Assembly (NCBI GenBank): GCA_017430155.1
Contig: JAFRNO010000444.1
Coordinates: 1-7,337, forward strand
Origin: Kiritimatiellia bacterium
Lineage (GTDB): Bacteria; Verrucomicrobiota; Kiritimatiellia; RFP12; UBA1067
DNA length: 7,337 nucleotides
Direction of reading: 5' to 3'
Of the stretch, positions 1 to 5,798 are shown piece by piece (positions within the stretch are counted from its first letter, which is position 1; each line of letters begins with the position of its first letter). The position numbers and the translations under genes are program-made. Under the pieces are notes generated by a model. The model was not told the origin of the DNA. It did no database searches and saw nothing but the letters and a program-made list of their open reading frames with translations.

Positions 1-1
1 C

Positions 2-709
2 AAGCCGTTCAACATCCCGCAGGTGCGCGCCGTGATGCGCGCGGACGCCGGAGCGCTGCGCATGTTGCCCGAAGGCGGCGCGGTGGCGGTGGACGCCGGG
101 GCGACGCTGGAGGTGAACGGCACGGACGAGTCCGTCGCCGCGCTCACGGGCGCGGGCACGCTCGACCTGGCGAGCGGCCGCCTTGCGATCACGTCCACCA
201 ACACGTTCGCGGGCACGCTCGCGGGCGACGGCACGCTCGTGCTGCCGTCCGGCGCGGAGCTGACGCTCGGGCAGGATCCGAGCGGCTTCACGGGCTACTT
301 CGAGATGGCGGGCGGCGCGCTCGTGCTGCCGGCGGGCGTCACGTCCGTTCCGGCCACGTTCCGTCCGCTCCCGGTCGATCCGGCGGCCAACGCCTCCTAT
401 CCGGGCGACGTGGAGATTCTCGACGGCACGGCGCTCACGGTCTCGGACGCGAACAAGGGTCCGTTCGTCTCGACGCCCCGCAAGGTCGTCGTCTGCGGCG
501 GCGGCACGGTGACGCTGCCGTCGCCGACGACCGTCGGCACGTGGGTGATCGGCCAGGGCGCGGAGGTGGTCGACAACGGCACGGGCGACCTCGCCGACCG
601 CTGGACGGTGACGAACCTTGGGCCGCAGAAGAAGGCGCGCTTCAAGACGGACGGCGGCGCGTTTACCTGTACGGTCATCGGCGCCGGCACGACGGTAATC
701 TTCCGATAG
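2..709 (+). CDS. C-terminal part of a secreted beta-strand-repeat (autotransporter-like) protein, 5' end outside window
   Basis: The reading frame is open from the left edge (first full codon at 2) to TAG at 707-709, so only the last 235 residues of a larger protein are visible. GTG at 23 and ATG at 35 are internal codons with no Shine-Dalgarno and should not be taken as the start. The sequence is rich in Gly, Thr, Ala and Val in short alternating stretches such as GAGTLDLASGRL, FAGTLAGDGTLVLPSG and GGALVLPAG. These resemble the autotransporter-associated beta-strand repeats that build right-handed beta-helices on the cell surface. It is almost free of Cys and Lys. No beta-barrel translocator, PEP-CTERM or LPXTG sorting signal is visible. 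The protein ends in TTVIFR, with a penultimate-type aromatic residue, so how it is exported or anchored cannot be decided here. Role is inferred: surface or secreted structural/adhesive protein. The family call is good at fold level only. Confidence 0.75.
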   Translation, partial: KPFNIPQVRAVMRADAGALRMLPEGGAVAVDAGATLEVNGTDESVAALTGAGTLDLASGRLAITSTNTFAGTLAGDGTLVLPSGAELTLGQDPSGFTGYFEMAGGALVLPAGVTSVPATFRPLPVDPAANASYPGDVEILDGTALTVSDANKGPFVSTPRKVVVCGGGTVTLPSPTTVGTWVIGQGAEVVDNGTGDLADRWTVTNLGPQKKARFKTDGGAFTCTVIGAGTTVIFR

Positions 710-736
710 GCAGATTTCAAACAAAGGAGACTTGGA

Positions 737-1975
737 ATGAACGGAAAACGAATCGGCGGATTCTGTGTGGCGGCGCTGAGCGTCCTCTCGCTCCCGGCGC
801 AGATTGAGCTCGTCGCGCCCGCGAGCAACGCGGTCGTGCGCCAGCTGCACTCGGTCCAGCGCCAGTTTGCCAAGGCCCCGTGGGCCGACTGCGAAAAGTG
901 CTTCGACGGCGCGAAGAACGCGAAGTGGCTGAGAAGCCGGTCCTCCACCCCCGTGCCCATCAAGCTGCAGTGGAAGGGCGGTGCCAAGGAATACCTGGTG
1001 ACCGTGCGCCGGCTGCCGGACGGCAAGGTCGCGTTCGCGCAGGTCGTCGCCACGAACTGCGTGGCGGTGGACAGCCTGGACATCGGCACGGAGTGGGAAT
1101 GGACCGTCGCCGCGAGCAACGAATGTCTCGTCAGCCGCTTCCGGACAGAACCCTACCTGCCGCGTCTCGTGCGCATGACCGGCACGGAAAACTGCCGCGA
1201 CATCGGCGGACGCCGCGGGCTCAACGGACGCCGCATCCGCCAGGGGCTCGTCTACCGCACCGCGGGGCTGAACTCCAACGCGCCCATTGAATACTACAAC
1301 CGGGACGAGATCTTCGAGCTGGACAAGAAGGGCGAGCTCGAGAAGATGGGGTCCACCGGCCTCGACCTGCACAAGAAGATCGCGAAGGGCGAGCACATCT
1401 CGTCGCACGCCTCGAAATACCGCCTCGTGAAGCGCAAGTGCTTCGCGCCCGGGCGGCGCCGCATCTCCGCCGGCGAAGTGACGCGCATCCTCTCGTTCTA
1501 CGGCATCCGCAGCGACATCGACCTGCGGAGGGACGACGAGTGCTACGGCATGACGGGTTCCCCGCTCGGGCCGTCCGTCAAGTGGTTCCACATCCCGTAC
1601 AGTGGCTATTCCGGCGCCTTCACCGACAACGGACGGGCCATCAACAAGAAGGTCTTCGACGTGTTCATGGACGGCAACAACTACCCGATCGTGTTCCACT
1701 GCATCGGCGGCGCGGACCGCACGGGCACGGTCGCGATGATCCTGGAGGCGCTGCTGGGCGTTTCCGAGGAGGAGATCTGGCGCGACTACCTCACGACCGG
1801 CTTCATGGGCGTGGTCAGCGACCCGCGCCACAAGAAGACGTTCGGCGCGGCGCTGAATTGCCTGAAGGAGTATCCGGGCGAGACCCTGGCCGACAAGGCC
1901 GAGGCCTACTTCCTGAAACTCGGCTTCACGAAGGATGACGTCCGCCTCCTCCGCGAACGTTTGCTGGAGCGCTAG
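737..1975 (+). CDS. Exported tyrosine phosphatase (Y_phosphatase3-like) with N-terminal beta-sandwich region
   Basis: The 412-residue product starts at ATG 737, with AAAGGAG at 723-729 and a 7-nt spacer. Residues 1-21 form a signal peptide (MNGKRIGG then a hydrophobic core ending LSLPA before Gln), so it probably works in the periplasm or outside. Residues about 25-143 look like a fibronectin-III-type beta domain (YLVTVRR, GTEWEWTVAASN) and carry one CxxC (Cys52, Cys55). The phosphatase domain follows: NCRDIGG at 152-158, GLVYRTAG near 170-177, GIRSDIDLR at 256-264, and the P-loop HCIGGADRTGT at 321-331 with nucleophile Cys322 and Arg328 of the Cys-X5-Arg signature. Usual family members have a short linker between the YR-G and GIR-DLR motifs. 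Here about 60 extra, Lys-rich residues (180-241) are inserted. The substrate is unknown: phosphotyrosine protein, phosphoinositide or another phosphomonoester are all possible. The catalytic site is intact. It lies 27 bp after the surface protein with no terminator between them, so co-transcription is possible. Confidence 0.88.
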   Translation: MNGKRIGGFCVAALSVLSLPAQIELVAPASNAVVRQLHSVQRQFAKAPWADCEKCFDGAKNAKWLRSRSSTPVPIKLQWKGGAKEYLVTVRRLPDGKVAFAQVVATNCVAVDSLDIGTEWEWTVAASNECLVSRFRTEPYLPRLVRMTGTENCRDIGGRRGLNGRRIRQGLVYRTAGLNSNAPIEYYNRDEIFELDKKGELEKMGSTGLDLHKKIAKGEHISSHASKYRLVKRKCFAPGRRRISAGEVTRILSFYGIRSDIDLRRDDECYGMTGSPLGPSVKWFHIPYSGYSGAFTDNGRAINKKVFDVFMDGNNYPIVFHCIGGADRTGTVAMILEALLGVSEEEIWRDYLTTGFMGVVSDPRHKKTFGAALNCLKEYPGETLADKAEAYFLKLGFTKDDVRLLRERLLER

Positions 1976-2002
1976 ACAGTCGGGGCGGGTTTTTGGTATT
2001 CT
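1973..2002 (+). promoter_or_regulatory. Sigma-70-type promoter P1 ahead of the 30-codon ORF
   Basis: The -35 box TAGACA (1973-1978, 5 of 6 to TTGACA) overlaps the stop codon of the tyrosine phosphatase gene. An 18-bp spacer leads to an extended -10, TGG followed by TATTCT (1994-2002). The predicted start point is an A near 2008-2010. This gives a leader of about 20 nt that contains the Shine-Dalgarno site at 2015-2020. The same TGG-TATnnT element recurs at the two other intergenic promoters in the window. The call is from sequence match only. Confidence 0.6.
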
Positions 2003-2014
2003 TGTAAAAACATT

Positions 2015-2020
2015 GAGGAG
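2015..2020 (+). promoter_or_regulatory. Shine-Dalgarno site GAGGAG for the 30-codon ORF
   Basis: GAGGAG lies 7 nt before ATG 2028. It fixes that ATG as the likely start, instead of the in-frame ATG at 1935 inside the preceding phosphatase gene. Confidence 0.6.
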
Positions 2021-2027
2021 AGAGTCG

Positions 2028-2120
2028 ATGTTTAGAAAGAAACCAGTCTGGATGACCGTGCTGGCCGCCGCCGTCGCGGCGGCAGAAGGCGCGGGGATCG
2101 AGATCGTGTTTGAAGAGTGA
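2028..2120 (+). CDS. Small ORF, 30 aa, signal-peptide-like or membrane peptide of unknown function
   Basis: The ORF runs from ATG 2028 to TGA 2118-2120 and encodes a 30-residue peptide: a basic start (MFRKKP), a hydrophobic Ala/Val core (VLAAAVAAA) and a short acidic tail (IEIVFEE). It has its own promoter at 1973-2002 and a well-spaced Shine-Dalgarno, which is the main argument that it is translated. The profile could be a small inner-membrane peptide, an exported peptide cleaved near Ala-Glu-Gly-Ala-Gly, or the remains of a longer exported protein cut off after its signal peptide. A perfect 8-bp GC hairpin lies inside it (2064-2083), and its last codons carry the -35 box of the alkaline phosphatase promoter. 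No family is recognised. The frame extends upstream to 1935, but that start overlaps the phosphatase gene and lacks a Shine-Dalgarno. A regulatory leader ORF for the alkaline phosphatase is an alternative. Confidence 0.5.
   Translation: MFRKKPVWMTVLAAAVAAAEGAGIEIVFEE
2064..2083 (+). other. Perfect 8-bp GC stem-loop inside the small ORF
   Basis: GCCGCCGC (2064-2071) pairs perfectly with GCGGCGGC (2076-2083) around a 4-nt CGTC loop. There is no U-tract after it, so it is not a standard intrinsic terminator. It falls between promoter P1 and the alkaline phosphatase gene and could pause transcription or translation from P1. It may equally be a by-product of the Ala-rich codons (GCC runs followed by GCG runs) of the signal-peptide-like core. 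Confidence 0.45.
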
Positions 2121-2137
2121 GGGGATTGTGGTATACT
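2110..2137 (+). promoter_or_regulatory. Promoter P2 of the alkaline phosphatase gene, predicted leaderless transcript
   Basis: TTGAAG (2110-2115, 4 of 6 to TTGACA) is followed by a 16-bp spacer ending in TGG and by the -10 box TATACT (2132-2137). Six bases (AACGCC) separate the -10 from ATG 2144, so the usual start point falls on the A of that ATG. No Shine-Dalgarno is correctly placed: the nearest purine run, GAGGGG at 2119-2124, is 19 nt away. Together these point to a leaderless mRNA. The -35 overlaps the last codons of the small ORF. Confidence 0.65.
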
Positions 2138-2143
2138 AACGCC

Positions 2144-3565
2144 ATGCAAACGACGAAGAAGATATGGGCGCTGGCGGTTGCCGCGGCGCTGGCCGCGGGC
2201 GTTCAGGCCGCGGGACCCAAGTACGTGTTCATGTTCATCGGCGACGGCATGGGCATGCCGCAGCGGATGGTGGCGGAAGACTACTCGCGCCGGAGCGGGC
2301 GCGGCCCGCTTGCGATGAACGCCCTGCCCTACCAGTGCCTCACCCGCACGGCGAGTGCCAACGCGCTGATCACCGACTCCGCGGCGGCGGCCACGGCGAT
2401 GGCATGCGGCGAGAAGTCCAACAACGGCGCGCTCGGCGTCATGCCCGACGGACGGCGGATCGAGTCCGTCGCCGAGGTCGCGAAGCGCAAGGGCATGAAG
2501 GTGGGCATCGTCACCACGGTGACGATCGTGCACGCCACGCCCGCGGCCTTCTACGCGCACCGGAAGAACCGGGGCGAGTCGTACCGCATCGCGCTCGACC
2601 TCGTGGCGAGCGGGTTCGACTACTTCGCCGGCGGCGGCGTGTACAACAAGTACGACGACAAGAAGGACTCCCAGTACCGCGGCAACGTGTTCGACCTCGC
2701 GCGCGAGGCGGGCTACGCGGTCGTGCGCGAGAAGGGGCCGTTCCTCGCGTTGAAACCCGGCGCGGGGAAGGTGTGGGGCGTCTTCGCCGACGAGGGGCTG
2801 GAGTTCGACATCGACGACCACGCGGTCTATCCCACGTTGAAGGAGATGGTCGCCAAGGGCGTGGAGCTCCTGGACGGCCCGCAGGGATTTTTCATGATGG
2901 CGGAGGGCGGCAAGGTGGACTATGCCGCGCATGCGAACGACGCGGCGACGACGATCAAGGACGTCATCGCGATGGACGACGCCGTGAAGGTCGCCTGCGC
3001 GTTTGCGGAGCGGCATCCGGACGACACGCTCATCCTCGTGACGGGCGACCACGAGACGGGCGGCCTCGCGATGGGGTTCGTGGGAACGGGCTCCAAATTC
3101 CACATCCATCTGCTCGAGCGGCAGAAGTGCTCCACCGAGTCCTTCATGAAGCGCATCCACGGAATGCTCGAGAAAGACCCCGACCTGACGTTCGAGTCGG
3201 TGAAGCCGCTCGTCACGGAGAACTTCGGATTGATCTTCGACGCCTCCGCCGCGAAGACCGCGGACGACAGGCTTCTCGTCCTGTCGAAGGCCGAGATCAA
3301 GGAACTGGCCGACGCCTTCGCGGCCGACGTCGCCTTCGTGAAGACTCGCCAGCAGGAGACGCGCAAGCACGACGTGCGGCGGCGCCAGAAGTTCGCCGCC
3401 ACGGCGAAGCGCCTGCTCGGCAACCACACGGGCGTCGGCTGGAGCTCCGGCTCGCACACGGCCATGCCGACTATGACGAACGCGCGCGGTTGCGGGGCCG
3501 AGAGGTTCATCGGCCTGTTGGAGAACTACGACGTCGGCCGCCGCCTCAAGGAATTGCTCCGTTGA
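2144..3565 (+). CDS. Alkaline phosphatase, PhoA family (exported)
   Basis: The 473-residue protein hydrolyses phosphate monoesters outside the cytoplasm. Start ATG 2144 is chosen because it begins a clean signal peptide (MQTTKKIW, Ala-rich core, GVQA-AG cleavage near residue 22) and sits exactly one start-point distance from the -10 box. The longer GTG form at 2117 would add nine residues encoded within the promoter. All core PhoA motifs are present: FIGDGMG with metal ligand Asp34; ITDSAAAATA with nucleophile Ser79; HATPAAF; EGGKVDYAAHAND with Glu254, Asp259 and His263; VTGDHETGG with Asp302 and His303; and SGSHTAMPT with His438. The two-zinc/Mg site should therefore be functional. Length is typical of the family (about 450-500). 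The stop overlaps the TTG start of the YibE/F gene, so the two are translationally coupled. Phosphate acquisition is the usual role, but no Pho box was identified. The class is sure, the substrate is not. Confidence 0.95.
   Translation: MQTTKKIWALAVAAALAAGVQAAGPKYVFMFIGDGMGMPQRMVAEDYSRRSGRGPLAMNALPYQCLTRTASANALITDSAAAATAMACGEKSNNGALGVMPDGRRIESVAEVAKRKGMKVGIVTTVTIVHATPAAFYAHRKNRGESYRIALDLVASGFDYFAGGGVYNKYDDKKDSQYRGNVFDLAREAGYAVVREKGPFLALKPGAGKVWGVFADEGLEFDIDDHAVYPTLKEMVAKGVELLDGPQGFFMMAEGGKVDYAAHANDAATTIKDVIAMDDAVKVACAFAERHPDDTLILVTGDHETGGLAMGFVGTGSKFHIHLLERQKCSTESFMKRIHGMLEKDPDLTFESVKPLVTENFGLIFDASAAKTADDRLLVLSKAEIKELADAFAADVAFVKTRQQETRKHDVRRRQKFAATAKRLLGNHTGVGWSSGSHTAMPTMTNARGCGAERFIGLLENYDVGRRLKELLR
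3548..3553 (+). promoter_or_regulatory. Shine-Dalgarno AAGGAA deciding the TTG start of the YibE/F gene
   Basis: AAGGAA lies inside the end of the alkaline phosphatase gene, 8 nt before TTG 3562. It supports this rare start codon, which overlaps the upstream TGA as TTGA. No ATG or GTG start with a comparable site precedes the first membrane segment in this frame. Confidence 0.55.
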
Positions 3566-4677
3566 GGAAGCGCGACGTCATCCCCCTTGCGGTCCTTGCG
3601 TTGGCCTGCGCGGCGCTCTGGTACGTGCCGGGGCCGCGTCCCGCCGCGTCGGACGCCGACGACGGGGCGCACGTCCGCGCGCGCGTGACGGAGGTGGACA
3701 ACTCCCGCGTCACGAAGACCGGCTTGCTCGACTACGGCACGCAGCAGCTCAGCGTCGAGGTCCTGGAGGGCTCCGCGAAAGGACGCACCTTCACCGCGTA
3801 CAACGAAATCCGCGCGCAGCTCGACCTCGACAAGCAGTTCGTCCCCGGCGACGTGGCCGTGGTGGCGATGCCGGAGTCCGCCCTCGCGGACGGCGACGAG
3901 CCGGTCATCGCGCGCGACCACTGGCGCAACGGCTGGTCGCTTGCGCTGTTCGTCGGATTCTGCGCGCTCCTCTGCGCGTTCGGCGGGTGGACGGGCCTGA
4001 AGGCCATCTTCAGCTTCGCCTTCAGCTGCCTCGTGGTGTGGAAGGGCGTGATCCCGCTCGCGCTGCGGGGCTGGCCCGCGAGCTGGACCGCCTTTGCGGC
4101 CGTGGCGCTCCTGACGGGCGCGATCATGTACCTCGTGGCGGGACCCACGCGCAAGGCGCTCGCGGCCTTTCTCGGCTCCATGCTGGGCATTGCGACGGGG
4201 CTCGCGCTCGCCTACCTGTTCGGGTGGCTCATGCACGTCAACGGCGCCACGCTCCCCTTTGCGCAGGCGCTGCTCTACTCGGGGTACGAGTCGCTCGACC
4301 TCCAGGACATCTTCATCGGCGCGATGGTGCTGGCCGCCTCGGGCGCGGTGATGGACCTCGCGATGGACATCGCGAGTGGCATCGACGAGGTGGCGCTGCG
4401 CCGTCCCGAGCTGCCCGCGCGCGAACTCTTCCTCTCCGGCATTCGGATCGGCCGGAGCGTGGTGGGCACGATGACGACCACGCTGCTGCTTGCCTATTCG
4501 GGCGGCTACCTCACGCTTCTCATGGTGTTTGCCGCGCAGGGGACGCATCCGCGCGATTTCCTTAACTCGCCGCTCGTCTCGGCGGAGATCGTGAAGACGC
4601 TCATCGGCAGCTTCGCGCTAGTCCTCGTGGCGCCGTTCACGGCGGCCGTCGGTGCGCGAATTCTCCGAAGGCGCTAA
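3562..4677 (+). CDS. YibE/F-family multi-pass membrane protein
   Basis: The 371-residue protein starts at TTG 3562 (LRKRDVIPLAV read with initiator Met). Residues 6-22 are a first membrane segment. Residues about 25-124 form a soluble beta-rich region (VRARVTEVDN, QQLSVEVLEG, FVPGDVAVV), probably extracytoplasmic. From residue 125 (WSLALFVGF) to the end there are about seven further hydrophobic segments. Conserved family signatures are SGAVMDLAMDIASG (260-273, with Asp265 and Asp269 inside a membrane segment) and GRSVVGTMTTTLLLAYSGG. The protein ends in basic ILRRR. YibE/F proteins (PF07907) are widespread, but their biochemical function is not established. Buried acidic residues suggest transport, which is inference. 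Coupling to the alkaline phosphatase by a 4-nt overlap implies matched expression, so a role in moving or using the product of phosphate-ester hydrolysis is a reasonable guess, not shown. The frame is also open for 1.4 kb upstream through the phosphatase gene, but only as a GC-driven shadow. Confidence 0.88.
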   Translation: MRKRDVIPLAVLALACAALWYVPGPRPAASDADDGAHVRARVTEVDNSRVTKTGLLDYGTQQLSVEVLEGSAKGRTFTAYNEIRAQLDLDKQFVPGDVAVVAMPESALADGDEPVIARDHWRNGWSLALFVGFCALLCAFGGWTGLKAIFSFAFSCLVVWKGVIPLALRGWPASWTAFAAVALLTGAIMYLVAGPTRKALAAFLGSMLGIATGLALAYLFGWLMHVNGATLPFAQALLYSGYESLDLQDIFIGAMVLAASGAVMDLAMDIASGIDEVALRRPELPARELFLSGIRIGRSVVGTMTTTLLLAYSGGYLTLLMVFAAQGTHPRDFLNSPLVSAEIVKTLIGSFALVLVAPFTAAVGARILRRR

Positions 4678-4684
4678 TTCCGCT

Positions 4685-4712
4685 TTGCGCGCGCGCGGAT
4701 TCGTGGTATCAT
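4685..4712 (+). promoter_or_regulatory. Promoter P3 of the TPR-CvpA-sigma-anti-sigma operon
   Basis: TTGCGC (4685-4690, a weak -35 matching only TTG) and a 16-bp spacer ending in TGG (4704-4706) precede the -10 box TATCAT (4707-4712). The predicted start point near 4719 gives a leader of about 21 nt carrying GAAAGGA. This is the only clear promoter for the four downstream genes. It looks like a housekeeping promoter, and no distinct ECF-type promoter was recognised beside it. Confidence 0.55.
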
Positions 4713-4739
4713 ATAGGCCCACACCCGAAAGGATATTTG

Positions 4740-5798
4740 ATGAAAAGACTCTTCCTAGTTTGTCCCCTCGTGGTCCTAGCGGCCTGCATCGCGGGATGCG
4801 GAAAGGATCCCGCGGCCGAAACGGCGGCGCCCGCCGCGACGGACAGGGGACCGGATTTCGACACGCTCATGCGCACGGCAGTCGCCGGCGTCGCCCAGAA
4901 GGACGCCGCCGCGGCGACGGCGTCCGCCGCGAAGGCGCTGGAGCTCCAGCCTGAGTCGGCCGAGGCCCACCTGCTGGCCGGCCAGGCCGCCTGCCTGCGG
5001 CAGGACTACGACGAGGCGCGTGCGCAGTTCTCCTCCGTCGTCAAGGCGAAGACCTTGCCCAACGTGCTCCGGGCGAAGGCGTACGTGGGGCTGGGCACGG
5101 TCGATTACGTCCAGCACGAAGCGGACGCGGCGCGCATCTCGTTCCTCCAGGCCCGTCGGCTCGACAACAGCAACGAGGCCGCCTGGTACTACCTCGGGAT
5201 GATCTACCGCGACATCTTCCATTTCGAGGAGGCGGCCCAGGAGCATTTCCAGATGTTCGTCGGCCTGTCGTCGAAGTCGGACAATCCCCTCACGAAGAAG
5301 GTCAAGGAGGAGATTCTCCCCGAACTCTACAGCAATGCCGCCGCGCGGGCGAAAGCCCGCACCGGCAATGCGGGCAAGGCCGCCGCGCTGATCCAGGAGG
5401 CCCAGACGCAGCGGGACAAGAACCGGCTGACGGAGGCGGTTAAGAAGTACGCCGAGGCCCGCAAGGCCGATCCGCAGTCGGACGTCGCCGCGCTGGGCTA
5501 CGCGCAGCTCGTGACGTCCACGGACAAGACGGCCGAGGGCGCGCGGAAGGCCATCCAGGCCTACCATGACGTCATCGCCTTGAAACCGGGCGGGCTGGAC
5601 TACTACTTGAAGGCGGCGCAGCTCGCGCGCGCGTTCGATTTCAAGATCCAGGCGGTGGAGATCATGAATCGCGCCATCGCCCACCATCCCCAGAACCCGA
5701 AGGTCCTCGACCAGCTGATCGCCGCCTTGCTGAAGACGGGCAACGACAAGTTGGCGAAGGCCTGGGGCGAATACCGGAAAGACCTAGGAGGCCGGTGA
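4740..5798 (+). CDS. TPR-repeat lipoprotein
   Basis: The 352-residue product starts at ATG 4740, with GAAAGGA at 4727-4733 and a 6-nt spacer. The TTG at 4737 in the same frame is less well placed. MKRLF and a hydrophobic stretch lead to the lipobox IAGC with Cys20; a second possible lipobox, LAAC, ends at Cys16. A short Ala/Pro/Asp-rich linker (21-40) follows. Tetratricopeptide-type helical pairs fill residues about 41-177 (for example ALELQPESAEAHLLAG, YDEARAQF, LDNSNEAAWYYLGMIY) and about 225-335 (LTEAVKKYAEARKADP, YYLKAAQLARAFD, EIMNRAIAHHPQNP). A less regular helical stretch lies between. TPRs are protein-binding scaffolds, and this one should be membrane-anchored and face the periplasm. 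It is the first gene of a unit with overlapping CvpA-like, sigma factor and anti-sigma genes, so it could be an envelope sensor or assembly scaffold for that system. That role is inference. Confidence 0.85.
   Translation: MKRLFLVCPLVVLAACIAGCGKDPAAETAAPAATDRGPDFDTLMRTAVAGVAQKDAAAATASAAKALELQPESAEAHLLAGQAACLRQDYDEARAQFSSVVKAKTLPNVLRAKAYVGLGTVDYVQHEADAARISFLQARRLDNSNEAAWYYLGMIYRDIFHFEEAAQEHFQMFVGLSSKSDNPLTKKVKEEILPELYSNAAARAKARTGNAGKAAALIQEAQTQRDKNRLTEAVKKYAEARKADPQSDVAALGYAQLVTSTDKTAEGARKAIQAYHDVIALKPGGLDYYLKAAQLARAFDFKIQAVEIMNRAIAHHPQNPKVLDQLIAALLKTGNDKLAKAWGEYRKDLGGR

Noticed and set aside
693..701. CGG-TAATCT as a possible promoter for the tyrosine phosphatase gene
   Set aside because: It matches the shared element imperfectly, lies inside the upstream coding sequence, and has no -35 at the right distance.
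397..1119. 240-residue open frame on the - strand
   Set aside because: It lies across the surface-protein and phosphatase genes, has no recognisable domain, and is the GC-driven shadow of the real + frames.
2117..2143. GTG 2117 as an earlier start of the alkaline phosphatase
   Set aside because: The added codons cover the -10 element and no Shine-Dalgarno precedes them; the signal peptide is ideal from ATG 2144.
2164..3561. Upstream stop-free extension of the YibE/F frame, suggesting a fusion
   Set aside because: The extension is an Arg/Gly-rich shadow of the alkaline phosphatase gene; a well-placed Shine-Dalgarno and TTG at 3562 fit the family N-terminus.
3526..4548. 340-residue open frame on the - strand, rich in Arg, His and Glu
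   Set aside because: It is antisense to the YibE/F gene, its composition is typical of a shadow frame in GC-rich DNA, and no motif was recognised.
4679..4699. TCCGC/GCGGA stem after the YibE/F gene as a terminator
   Set aside because: The stem is only 5 bp with an 11-nt loop and no U-tract, and it overlaps the P3 -35 region.
5345..5360. GCGGGC-GAAA-GCCCGC hairpin with a GNRA loop inside the TPR gene
   Set aside because: It encodes ordinary Ala/Arg/Lys codons mid-gene, occurs once and is not followed by a U-tract; probably chance in GC-rich DNA.
4776..5687. 303-residue open frame on the - strand
   Set aside because: It is antisense to the TPR lipoprotein gene, which has a lipobox, Shine-Dalgarno and repeats; the antisense frame has none of these.
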